Shown piece by piece: positions 1 to 5,746 of a DNA stretch of 6,288 nt; positions within the stretch are counted from its first letter, which is position 1, and the number at the start of each line of letters is the position of its first letter. The notes under the pieces are model-generated. The model saw only the letters and a program-made list of their open reading frames with translations, did no database searches and had not been told where the DNA came from. The stretch comes from Gammaproteobacteria bacterium. GTDB lineage: Bacteria; Pseudomonadota; Gammaproteobacteria; Competibacterales; Competibacteraceae. Location: positions 1 through 6,288 of the forward strand of contig PWUP01000145.1 of NCBI GenBank assembly GCA_003562535.1, read 5' to 3'. Made by a program: the position numbers and the translations under genes.

Positions 1-254
1 AGAAAAACCAACCGATCTGGTTTGCTGAAGGCCACGAGGAAGGCCGCGAGGAGGGCCGCGAGGAAGGGCGTCAATCCGAAGCCGCACAACTCATCTGTCG
101 CCTGCTCCACCGCCGTATTGGTTCGCTGACTGAGGCTCAGCAGGAGCGGATTAAAGCCTTGCCGGTCGAACCGCTTGAAGATTTAGGCGAGGCGTTACTG
201 GATTTTACGGCGGCTGCGGATCTGGATGCTTGGCTCAGTGCCCATCGGCGGTAG
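1..254 (+). CDS. C-terminal part of a DUF4351-type (Rpn/PD-(D/E)XK-associated) protein, cut by the window start
   Basis: The reading frame is open from the window edge (first full codon at base 3) to TAG at 252-254, giving 83 visible residues. They start with KNQPIWFAEGHEEGR. A highly charged linker with three EEGR units leads into a helical tail with QLICRLLHRRIG, LTEAQQERIKAL and LGEALLDFTAAADLDAWL. This tail matches my recollection of DUF4351, a domain at the C-terminus of Rpn-family or DUF2887-type putative nucleases that are often described as transposase-like. The catalytic domain would lie upstream, outside the window, so activity cannot be judged. The family is usually present in many copies per genome, and a fragment of a related gene lies at 1361-1468. 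The family call is from pattern recognition and not from a search. Confidence 0.72.
   Translation, partial: KNQPIWFAEGHEEGREEGREEGRQSEAAQLICRLLHRRIGSLTEAQQERIKALPVEPLEDLGEALLDFTAAADLDAWLSAHRR
36..71 (+). repeat. 12-bp tandem repeat, three units, encoding EEGR
   Basis: Three in-frame copies of GAGGAAGGCCGC-like units (36-47, 48-59, 60-71) encode Glu-Glu-Gly-Arg each time. The second differs by one third-position change and the third by two. The unit is a multiple of three, so changes in copy number keep the frame. Such EG-rich linkers are common ahead of DUF4351 tails. Confidence 0.85.
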
Positions 255-260
255 GTATTA

Positions 261-293
261 GTAGCGTAATCGGACGCATGAGCGTCTTACGGC
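261..293 (+). repeat. REP-like hairpin with 5' GTAG, just after the DUF4351 gene
   Basis: GTAG at 261-264 is followed by an imperfect palindrome. The outer arm CGTAA (265-269) pairs with TTACG (287-291), and the inner arm GACGC (273-277) pairs with GCGTC (282-286). The loop is ATGA (278-281), with a three-base bulge (TCG, 270-272) on the 5' side. A GTAG foot and a bulged stem are characteristic of REP elements mobilised by RAYT (TnpA-REP) transposases. It begins 7 bases after the upstream stop codon, a usual REP position. No T-run follows, so it is not a standard Rho-independent terminator. REP identity is inferred from structure and needs genomic copies to confirm it. Confidence 0.55.
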
Positions 294-339
294 TCAACGG
301 AGAACGAAGAGCCGATGAGCGCTTTTGAGTACAAAATTT

Positions 340-343
340 GGAG
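340..343 (+). promoter_or_regulatory. Ribosome binding site for the toxin-like remnant
   Basis: GGAG lies 11 bases before the ATG at 355-357. It supports this ATG as a real former start codon even though the gene behind it is broken. Confidence 0.55.
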
Positions 344-354
344 CAGATTGAATA

Positions 355-557
355 ATGTCTGATCAGTCTCACGAAATACCCATGTCCGGCGGCATTCCTT
401 ATGCCATCGGCCAGGCCAGTGTGGTTCGAATTCCCATACCAGGCACCGACCGCCTGTGCATCGAACTGCGGCCACGCGGCCATGTACCTCCAGGTGGCTC
501 CACGTCCACACTGTTTTTTCAGTTTTTATGCCGCTATCCGAGGTATCGGCACCATGA
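355..557 (+). pseudogene. Remnant of a polymorphic-toxin/effector-like protein with an internal deletion
   Basis: From ATG 355 the frame gives MSDQSHEIPMSGGIPYAIGQ, then VVRIPIPGTDRLCIELRP, GHVPPGGSTSTLFFQ, and stops resembling that protein after residue 56 (base 522). In memory this N-terminal block belongs to a family of roughly 200-aa effector or toxin C-terminal-like proteins that continue with an 'LRLDYG...YHWNQ' block and a glycine-rich hydrophobic stretch; neither is present here. A different frame supplies a plausible original C-terminus, VFMPLSEVSAP, ending in TGA at 555-557. That stop overlaps the ATG of the next gene. Near-identical GTTTTT runs at 513-518 and 522-527 mark the likely junction. 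The simplest reading is loss of the middle of the gene plus a frame change. Read straight through, the first frame gives only 77 residues, to 588. The family call is from recall and moderately uncertain. Confidence 0.5.
540..543 (+). promoter_or_regulatory. Ribosome binding site choosing the ATG at 554
   Basis: GAGG lies 10 bases before ATG 554 and inside the end of the toxin-like remnant. It favours 554 over the upstream in-frame ATG at 401, which lies within the remnant and has no comparable site. Confidence 0.5.
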
Positions 558-1252
558 GCAAGGCGTCTGCCGTCATTATCTGTCCTGATCCAGGGGAGTC
601 GTATTGGCAGCTCGGTGAGCCGCCTGCACCACCTGCCGGACTGACACTGATCGGCTGGAAGGAAGATCCGCGCCCGGTAGACGGAGGGGTTCCGCCGGTT
701 GTTGCCGCAATCATTGCAAGCGCGCTGACTCACTCGATGCGCGTGACATTTCTTCATCCGGATCTGCGCTCACCTGTCGATGCCACGGACTGGCAATCCG
801 CCGCCGCACCTGGAGATAGTGTTCGCGCCTTGCCGCAGGGCAGACTGGCCGCACGGATAATGGCCCGACTGAAGCGGCAACCGGAGGCTTTCCTATTGTA
901 TTCTACATGCGACCACAACACAGCGGTGAAACTGTTCGACGTCCCGGACTGGTGTCTGCAAGGGCAAGTCGCACTTTTATCCTCAGCCGAATCACCGCCT
1001 CCGAACTTGGATTTTCAGTCGGTGACGGCATTGCTCGGCGATAGCTGGGCACGACGGGTGAGTGAACTGCATTCCGAAGGTATTTGTGGCGCGCTGCGGC
1101 CAGGGGTTGATGGTGATGTTGCAGGACTGTTGACGGTAACACCGGGGTTGCACGAGGTGTTACTGACCCGCCTGGAACACGCAACACGGGCTGCAGGCTG
1201 GAACTGGCAGGTGTTACCCGAAAAGCAGTTCGCCGACTTCCTGGCTGATTGA
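554..1252 (+). CDS. Uncharacterised 232-aa protein, possible immunity partner of the upstream toxin-like remnant
   Basis: I do not recognise a named domain. The product starts MSKASAVIICPDPGESYWQL and is about 232 residues, with no signal peptide and no clear membrane segment, so it is probably cytoplasmic. Notable parts are a proline-rich stretch (PPAPPAG), GWKEDPRPVDGGVPPVVAAI, VTFLHPDLRSPVDATDW, YSTCDHNTAVKLFDVPDW, LRPGVDGDVAGLLTV and an acidic end (FADFLAD). The frame is intact and its composition looks like real coding sequence. Its ATG overlaps the TGA that probably ended the upstream toxin-like gene, so the two were likely translationally coupled. Co-transcription behind an effector suggests an immunity or cognate-partner role, which is inference. 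A longer in-frame start at 401 exists but reads through the remnant in the wrong frame. The stop overlaps another ATG (TGATG at 1250-1254). Confidence 0.68.
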   Translation: MSKASAVIICPDPGESYWQLGEPPAPPAGLTLIGWKEDPRPVDGGVPPVVAAIIASALTHSMRVTFLHPDLRSPVDATDWQSAAAPGDSVRALPQGRLAARIMARLKRQPEAFLLYSTCDHNTAVKLFDVPDWCLQGQVALLSSAESPPPNLDFQSVTALLGDSWARRVSELHSEGICGALRPGVDGDVAGLLTVTPGLHEVLLTRLEHATRAAGWNWQVLPEKQFADFLAD

Positions 1253-1400
1253 TGGTTCGGTTGTCGTGAACTCCGCCTACCCCGAATCTATAACCCAGCT
1301 TGAACACATCGAAGCCATTGAAAAGCTGCTCTGGAGTGCGGTGGATTCCCGGCGTGCTAACTCCAATACCAGATCGACGCGATTGACCTTAAATCGTTAG
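1252..1400 (+). pseudogene. Small damaged ORF coupled to the 232-aa gene
   Basis: ATG 1252 overlaps the preceding TGA but gives only MVRLS before a stop at 1267-1269. In another frame, GTG 1266 opens 44 codons to TAG 1398-1400 with a protein-like start, VNSAYPESITQLEHIEAIEK then LLWSAVDS, which predicts an amphipathic helix. After about codon 28 (RRANSNTRSTRLTLNR) it no longer looks coding. Possible explanations are a frameshifted small gene coupled to the 232-aa gene, or the start of a gene whose rest was replaced. I do not recognise the family. GTG 1266 has no clear ribosome binding site. Confidence 0.3.
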
Positions 1401-1468
1401 AACGGCGGATTGACGGGGTGATCGTACCGGCAGACACCCAACAACCGATCTGGGCGATTGAAGTGCAA
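1361..1468 (+). pseudogene. Fragment of a DUF2887/Rpn-type PD-(D/E)XK nuclease core
   Basis: After an in-frame stop at 1358-1360, this frame reads YQIDAIDLKSLERRIDG, then VIVPADTQQPIWAIEVQ. This resembles the catalytic block of DUF2887/Rpn-like putative nucleases. The Asp in RIDG and the Glu of EVQ occupy the usual D...ExQ (ExK-like) active-site positions. Only about 34 codons remain. No start and no upstream N-terminal part are visible, and after EVQ the sequence passes straight into a REP-like hairpin, where the family would normally continue with FQ and further helices. It is therefore a dead fragment. Members of this family often end in DUF4351, like the gene at the window start, so two related copies may have flanked this segment. 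The call rests on motif recognition. Confidence 0.55.
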
Positions 1469-1502
1469 GTAGTAGGTCGGGCAAAAGCGCAGCGTTGCCC
1501 GC
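1469..1502 (+). repeat. REP-like hairpin inside the DUF2887 fragment
   Basis: GTAGTAGGT is followed by a perfect 7-bp stem: CGGGCAA (1478-1484) pairs with TTGCCCG (1495-1501) around a 10-base GC-rich loop. The GTAG foot is shared with the element at 261-293, although the stem sequences differ. It starts at the base after the last recognisable codon (EVQ) of the nuclease fragment, consistent with insertion into that gene or with a rearrangement endpoint. No T-run follows. Confidence 0.55.
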
Positions 1503-1683
1503 TGGAAACGAGACCAAGCGCTGCCAGATCGCTGCGATGGAATCATCGAGTATCCCACCCCAGCGGTAGGCGGCTACGATTTTTTTGCTCACTATAGGGT
1601 CTGTTTTTTGCTGTTTTTTGCTCCTGTGTTTTGGTTGCCGACCTGTTATTGTACTGATTGAACACGATCTCGGAATTCGCATT
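1503..1683. other. Intergenic sequence upstream of the DUF1566 gene, with T-rich repeats
   Basis: I find no gene in this stretch. It contains a perfect 10-bp tandem duplication CTGTTTTTTG (1601-1610, 1611-1620), and TTTTTTGCTC occurs twice (1581-1590, 1614-1623). The DUF1566 promoter should lie here, but no box pair is convincing. TTGTAC (about 1648-1653) has no good -10 partner. A GGA at 1672-1674 is a weak ribosome binding site for ATG 1684. Confidence 0.4.
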
Positions 1684-2307
1684 ATGCGCTACCCCCCCAT
1701 ACTCATTATCATGGCTTTACTGGTCAGTGTTGCAGCCTTAGCCTTCAATCCCGATGAGGCGCTACGCCAGTATCAGCAAACCGATCAGCAGCAGCGCCAA
1801 TCCGAGTTAACAGATCGGTATGAATTTATCGGTCAGGATGGTGGGATTGTCCACGACACGCTGACTGATTTGCACTGGATGCGTTGCAGCTTAGGGCAAA
1901 CTTGGGAAGCCGGAGAGCAAACCTGTAGCGGTACGGCGGGACGTTTTAAATACGCGGATGCTGAATTGCTTGCCCGCTTGCTGAATGAAGAGGGTGGATA
2001 CGGTGACCATACGGATTGGCGATTGCCGACGCGAGCCGAGCTGCAAACCTTGGTGTACTGTTCCAGCGGCCAACCGGCGCGGTTTAAATCCCATAATCGC
2101 AATGCCTGTGAGGGTAATTTCCGCCGTCCTACTCTGGTCACCGCAGCGTTTCCTAATACGCCAGCGCACACCTATTGGGCGGTCTCGCTACAGCAAGGTC
2201 AAGGTTATGACCACGGCGCTTGGTTAGTCCATTTTAATTTAGGCCATGTGAGTAAGGGCGGTGCCTTTTACTATAGCCGAGTGCGTTTAGTCCGTAGAGA
2301 GCTGTGA
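1684..2307 (+). CDS. Exported DUF1566 (Lcl-type) domain protein
   Basis: The 207-aa product begins with a signal peptide (MRYPPILIIMALLVSVAALA), with predicted cleavage near residue 20 before FNPDEA. It is probably periplasmic or extracellular. A Gln-rich spacer (residues 23-42) leads to a DUF1566 domain from about residue 46 to the end. The domain shows YEFIGQDGGIVHDTLTDLHW, MRCSLGQTWEAGEQTC, the hallmark GGYGDHTDWRLPTRAELQTL, and a terminal SRVRLVRREL. Cysteines at 68, 81, 126 and 142 could form disulfides. DUF1566 is the Legionella collagen-like protein C-terminal domain, linked to surface proteins; no enzymatic role is established. The last strand has Leu where many relatives have Cys (VRCVR). 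I chose ATG 1684 because it gives a clean signal peptide; the frame is open from 1585, but the extra N-terminus would precede the peptide. ATG 1711 is another possible start, with a much shorter signal. It stands alone, with no partner gene. Confidence 0.8.
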   Translation: MRYPPILIIMALLVSVAALAFNPDEALRQYQQTDQQQRQSELTDRYEFIGQDGGIVHDTLTDLHWMRCSLGQTWEAGEQTCSGTAGRFKYADAELLARLLNEEGGYGDHTDWRLPTRAELQTLVYCSSGQPARFKSHNRNACEGNFRRPTLVTAAFPNTPAHTYWAVSLQQGQGYDHGAWLVHFNLGHVSKGGAFYYSRVRLVRREL

Positions 2308-2491
2308 TGCGGTATAGGTCGGTCGGGAGAAGGAGCTTAAGGCAGGGGGCTGAGCGCTTAGCGTCCGAGGCACGATTTATGTGGTGGTGATCTGTAATGT
2401 ATGCGGTGGTAAAAACTGTGTCATTGTGGTTTATTGAACCGTAGTATAGAACCATTAATCATACCGTCTCAAGGGGGAGCAAAAAACAGTT
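2308..2491. other. Intergenic gap with a possible promoter
   Basis: No gene is seen in these 184 bases. A possible sigma70-type promoter has TTGTGG (2424-2429) and TATAGA (2445-2450), but the 15-bp spacer is shorter than ideal. A near-palindrome GCTGAGCGCTTAGC lies at 2349-2362, with no loop and no T-run. No terminator for the DUF1566 gene is evident. Confidence 0.3.
2472..2479 (+). promoter_or_regulatory. Strong purine-rich ribosome binding site of the ACP-ligase-acyltransferase gene
   Basis: AGGGGGAG lies 12 bases before ATG 2492, separated by an A-rich spacer (CAAAAAACAGTT). The spacing is slightly long, but the site clearly fixes this start. Confidence 0.65.
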
Positions 2492-5329
2492 ATGTCTCAG
2501 CAACCGTCTGCGATGCAGCCGACTGCATTGCACTATGATGACGCCGCAGCACTTATACTGCATACCATAACCGATTTATTGGCTGAGAGCCATTCGGCCC
2601 GGCGTCTTCCTGCGGTGACGCTGGACAGTCATTTAGAGCGCGATCTAGGGCTGGACAGCTTGGCTCGCGCCGAGTTACTGGCGCGTTTAGAGCGCCTATG
2701 GCAGCGCCGTTTGCCGGAAACCCTGCTCAATGTTGAAACGGCCAGTGAGCTGTTACATGCGGTGCTGCACGCCGAACCTATGGCCGCTCATTCCCATGTC
2801 CCCACCGTTGTTGTGCCCGTCACCCGTGAGGCTGGACAGGTGGCCGCCCAAGCGCAAACCCTCAATGCTATGCTAGCCCTGCACGCTAAGCAGCAGCCGC
2901 AGCGCACGGCGATTCGTCTGTATGAATCCGATGCGCAGCAAGTCGATATCCGCTATCAGGATCTGTGGCAACAGGCGCAAAGTGTTGCCGTTGGCTTACG
3001 CGACCGCGGATTAATGCCGGGGCAGACGGTGGCCTTGATGCTGCCCACAGGGCAGGAGTACTTCATCTCGTTTTTCGGGGTATTGCTGGCTGGTGGGGCA
3101 CCGGTGCCGATCTACCCCCCGTTACGCCCCAGTCAACTCGAAGAACATCTGCGCCGCCATGCTCGCTTGCTGAGCAATGCCCAAGTGCAGATTCTGATTA
3201 CCGTGGATGAAGCGCGCCGCTTGGCTCAAGTGTTAGCCTCCCAAGTGCCCAGCTTGCATTCAGTGGTGACAACGGCGGAGGTCTTGATTCCCGCCGTGCA
3301 TCCGTTGTTGCCTACGGTTAGCCCTGATGCTTTGGCCTTTGTCCAGTATTCCTCGGGCAGTACCGGTGATCCCAAAGGTGTGATGCTGACCCACGCCAAT
3401 TTGTTGGCCAATATCCGCGCCATGTGCGAGCGCTTGCAAGCCGATAGCGACGATGTGTTTGTGAGCTGGCTGCCGCTGTACCACGATATGGGGCTGATCG
3501 GTGCCTGTTTAAGCAGTCTGTATCAGGCCGTACCACTGGTGGTGATGTCACCGTTGCATTTTCTACGGCGTCCGGTGGACTGGTTGTGGGCGATTCACCA
3601 CCATCGCGGCACCTTGTCGGCGGCACCGAACTTTGCTTATGAGCTGTGTTTACGCCATGTGGTGGATGCCGACATTGAGGGGCTGGATTTATCCAGCCTG
3701 CGTTTTATGGCCAATGGTGCTGAGCCGGTCAGTGCCGACACCCTGCGGCGCTTTGCGCAACGCTTTGCCCCTTATGGGCTAGACCCTGGAGCCTTAGCCC
3801 CCGTGTATGGGCTGGCGGAATGCTCGGTGGGTCTGGCCTTGCCGCAGCCGGGGCGAGGTGTGCTCGTGGATCGGATTAAACCCGCACCACTGCGCCAACA
3901 AGGGGTGGCTGTGCCTGCTGAGACGGATGATCACGAGGTGCTGGAGCAAGTCGCCTGTGGCCATGCCTTGCGTGAGCATGAAATGCGCATTGTCGATGAT
4001 ATGGGGCGTGAGCTGCCGGATCGGCGTGAGGGCAGAATACAATTTCGCGGACCTTCAGCCACTCAGGGGTATTTGCATAACCCTCAAGCCACGGCACAGT
4101 TAATCCAAGGCGATTGGCTGGACTCTGGAGATCGCGGTTATCTGGTCGGCGGTGAAATCTACATTACGGGCCGCGATAAAGATGTGATCATTCGCGGGGG
4201 GCGCAATTACTACCCCTATGATTTAGAGCATGCGGTAGGACGGCTTGACGGAGTGAGACGCGGTTGTGTGGCCGTATTTGCCGCTGCTTGCCCGCATGAT
4301 GGCACCGAAAAGCTGGTGGTAGTGGCTGAAACCCGCAGCAAAGATGACACGATTCTAGAACGTCTGCAGGGGGAGATTGCCGCGCAAGCCTTGGAGCAGT
4401 TAGGCACCCCAGTGGATGATATTGTCTTAGCACCCCCGCATACGGTATTGAAAACTTCCAGTGGCAAGATTCGCCGCAACGCCATGCGGGAGTATTATCA
4501 ACACGGGACTTTAGTGCAACGTGGTTTGCCGATAGGCTGGCAAGTCGCACGTATAGCCGCCAGCAGCGTTTTACCGTTCATCGGACGGCGCTTGCGTTCT
4601 GGGGCTGATTTGGCCTTCGGGGTTGGGGTTTGGGGTTTGGCCGCTGTGCTGGCACCGTTACTGTGGTTGGGCATTGTACTCGTACCGGGTGAGCGCCGCC
4701 GCTGGCAGGTGGTGCGTGGTTTATTGCGTTTGGCGGGGCGGCTGACCGGTTATCGGCCACAGGTGCAGGGGTTGGAGCATTTGCCTCAGGGAGCCTGTGT
4801 GCTGGTGGTGAATCACGCCAGTTATTTGGACTCTTTGGTATTAGCCAGCGTGTTGCCGCGAGCCTTTCGCTTTGTGGCTAAGCGCGAACTGACAGCGAAT
4901 CCCTTGTTGCATCGGCCACTACGGCGTTTAGGCGTGGTGTTCGTCGAGCGGTTTGATCGCCAGAAAGGGGTTGCAGAAACCGAACGCTTGACGGAGTTAG
5001 CTGCCAGCGGTGCGGCCTTGGTCTTTTATCCTGAGGGCACTTTCACCCGCGCCCCCGGTTTATTACCGTTTCGCATGGGGGCGTTTGTCACGGCTGCACG
5101 TACCGATTTGCCCGTGGTTCCGGTGATCCTTAGTGGCACTCGGGCGGCTTTGCGCGCCGGAACTTGGCTACCGCGTCCAGCGCGTCTGAGTGTGCGTCTC
5201 TGTCCCTCGATCCAGCCGCAAGGCACGGATTGGCAGGCGATCAATCAGTTGGCGCAGGCAACGCGTGAGGTCATGGTGCAGCACTGTGGCGAGCCGGATT
5301 TGGATTCAACGCACCAAGCAACCCGATAA
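2492..5329 (+). CDS. Trifunctional ACP / fatty-acyl-AMP ligase / PlsC-type acyltransferase
   Basis: The 945-aa protein has three modules. Residues 15-95 form an acyl carrier domain with DLGLDSLARAE; Ser56 is the expected phosphopantetheine site. Residues 120-670 form an ANL adenylation domain with YSSGSTGDPKG (286-296), WLPLYHDMGLIGA, APNFAYELC, NGAEPVS, YGLAE (439-443), SGDRGY (545-550), GRDKDVIIRGGRNYYPYDLE, and SSGK with Lys659. The YHDMGL, PNFAY and GAEPV signatures favour fatty-acyl-AMP ligases, which hand acyl-AMP to a carrier rather than to CoA. One hydrophobic segment (about 707-731) may anchor it to the inner membrane. Residues 755-935 form an LPLAT/PlsC domain with NHASYLD (774-780, the HX4D motif), FYPEGT (845-850) and VVPVIL. 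All key residues are present. The expected role is to activate a free fatty acid, load it on the own ACP and acylate a lysophospholipid or similar acceptor. E. coli Aas has comparable ligase and acyltransferase parts in the opposite order and no matching N-terminal carrier. Substrates are inferred. Confidence 0.9.
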   Translation: MSQQPSAMQPTALHYDDAAALILHTITDLLAESHSARRLPAVTLDSHLERDLGLDSLARAELLARLERLWQRRLPETLLNVETASELLHAVLHAEPMAAHSHVPTVVVPVTREAGQVAAQAQTLNAMLALHAKQQPQRTAIRLYESDAQQVDIRYQDLWQQAQSVAVGLRDRGLMPGQTVALMLPTGQEYFISFFGVLLAGGAPVPIYPPLRPSQLEEHLRRHARLLSNAQVQILITVDEARRLAQVLASQVPSLHSVVTTAEVLIPAVHPLLPTVSPDALAFVQYSSGSTGDPKGVMLTHANLLANIRAMCERLQADSDDVFVSWLPLYHDMGLIGACLSSLYQAVPLVVMSPLHFLRRPVDWLWAIHHHRGTLSAAPNFAYELCLRHVVDADIEGLDLSSLRFMANGAEPVSADTLRRFAQRFAPYGLDPGALAPVYGLAECSVGLALPQPGRGVLVDRIKPAPLRQQGVAVPAETDDHEVLEQVACGHALREHEMRIVDDMGRELPDRREGRIQFRGPSATQGYLHNPQATAQLIQGDWLDSGDRGYLVGGEIYITGRDKDVIIRGGRNYYPYDLEHAVGRLDGVRRGCVAVFAAACPHDGTEKLVVVAETRSKDDTILERLQGEIAAQALEQLGTPVDDIVLAPPHTVLKTSSGKIRRNAMREYYQHGTLVQRGLPIGWQVARIAASSVLPFIGRRLRSGADLAFGVGVWGLAAVLAPLLWLGIVLVPGERRRWQVVRGLLRLAGRLTGYRPQVQGLEHLPQGACVLVVNHASYLDSLVLASVLPRAFRFVAKRELTANPLLHRPLRRLGVVFVERFDRQKGVAETERLTELAASGAALVFYPEGTFTRAPGLLPFRMGAFVTAARTDLPVVPVILSGTRAALRAGTWLPRPARLSVRLCPSIQPQGTDWQAINQLAQATREVMVQHCGEPDLDSTHQATR

Positions 5330-5746
5330 ATCGGAACTATGATCCACCACACAGACCGTGATTTGCAGCCGCCGACTGACCAGTGAACCGGCGGTCAGCT
5401 CACCACGCTGGGCATGTGCGGTGAACGTAAACACCGAGTACTCCTGATCCGCCTCTTGTTGTGCTTGCGGGTCACAGGTTAATGCAACCTTAAATCCTTG
5501 AATAACCAAAGTAGAGGATAGTGATGAACAGTTGTTGTCAGACTGCACCCGTGAGAGGGCGTACTGTAGGCCCGAGTAGGCGGCGTAATACGCTTGGGTG
5601 GCTTCAATAGTCCGGGCGGTGCTCATACTGCGGGTGGTCATGGTGGTTGCAAGCAGCGCGACAGCCGAGGCGACGGTGGTAATCAGAATGATGGCGGCAA
5701 TCAGCAGCACGCCGCTTTGGCGGTGGTGGACGGCAGGGCGGTTCAT
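5306..5746 (-). CDS. mshP: MSHA-type minor pilin MshP
   Basis: The 146-aa product has a short basic leader (MNRPAVHHRQSG) with predicted prepilin peptidase cleavage after Gly12. A hydrophobic helix follows (VLLIAAIILITTVASAVALL), then ATQAYYAAYSGLQYALSRV, a motif typical of MshP/PilX-type minor pilins. The Glu5 of major pilins is absent; mature position 5 is Ala17, as in GspK/PilX-like tip subunits. Cysteines at 73, 91, 132 and 143 may form disulfides. It would sit in the inner membrane before joining a type IV pilus or pseudopilus. Its ATG overlaps the TGA of the upstream mshO-like gene (ATGA at 5743-5746), and no separate ribosome binding site is visible, so translational coupling is likely. 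Its last 24 bases overlap the end of the convergent acyltransferase gene. A PilX-like name is the main alternative. Confidence 0.78.
   Translation of the reverse strand: MNRPAVHHRQSGVLLIAAIILITTVASAVALLATTMTTRSMSTARTIEATQAYYAAYSGLQYALSRVQSDNNCSSLSSTLVIQGFKVALTCDPQAQQEADQEYSVFTFTAHAQRGELTAGSLVSRRLQITVCVVDHSSDLSGCLVR

Noticed and set aside
401..1252. Longer 283-aa form of the unknown protein starting at ATG 401
   Set aside because: The first 51 residues lie in the wrong frame of the toxin-like remnant and look non-coding, whereas ATG 554 has GAGG upstream and an ATGA overlap.
1588..1599. CTCACTATAGGG, identical to the 3' part of a T7 RNA polymerase promoter
   Set aside because: The upstream half is not contiguous: TACGA occurs, but eight extra bases separate it. 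There is no vector or phage context, so chance is the likelier explanation.
1389..1682. Reverse-strand 97-aa ORF
   Set aside because: It crosses the nuclease fragment, the REP-like hairpin and T-rich repeats, with no recognisable motif or ribosome binding site.
1585..1683. Extended N-terminus of the DUF1566 protein
   Set aside because: It would place a Cys-rich hydrophobic stretch in front of a clean signal peptide; the sequence there is T-rich intergenic DNA with repeats.
2349..2362. Near-palindrome GCTGAGCGCTTAGC as an operator or terminator
   Set aside because: It is imperfect, has no loop or T-run, and no second copy was seen; the signal is too weak.
3226..4760. Several reverse-strand and alternative-frame ORFs across the large forward gene
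   Set aside because: They are shadows of a strongly conserved multidomain coding region, and none shows protein-like motifs.
5323..5334. CCGAT-AA-ATCGG inverted repeat as a terminator
   Set aside because: The stem is only 5 bp with a 2-base loop and there is no T-run on either strand.
5376..5398. CTGACC/GGTCAG inverted repeat inside mshP
   Set aside because: A 6-bp stem with an 11-base loop inside coding sequence is within chance expectation.
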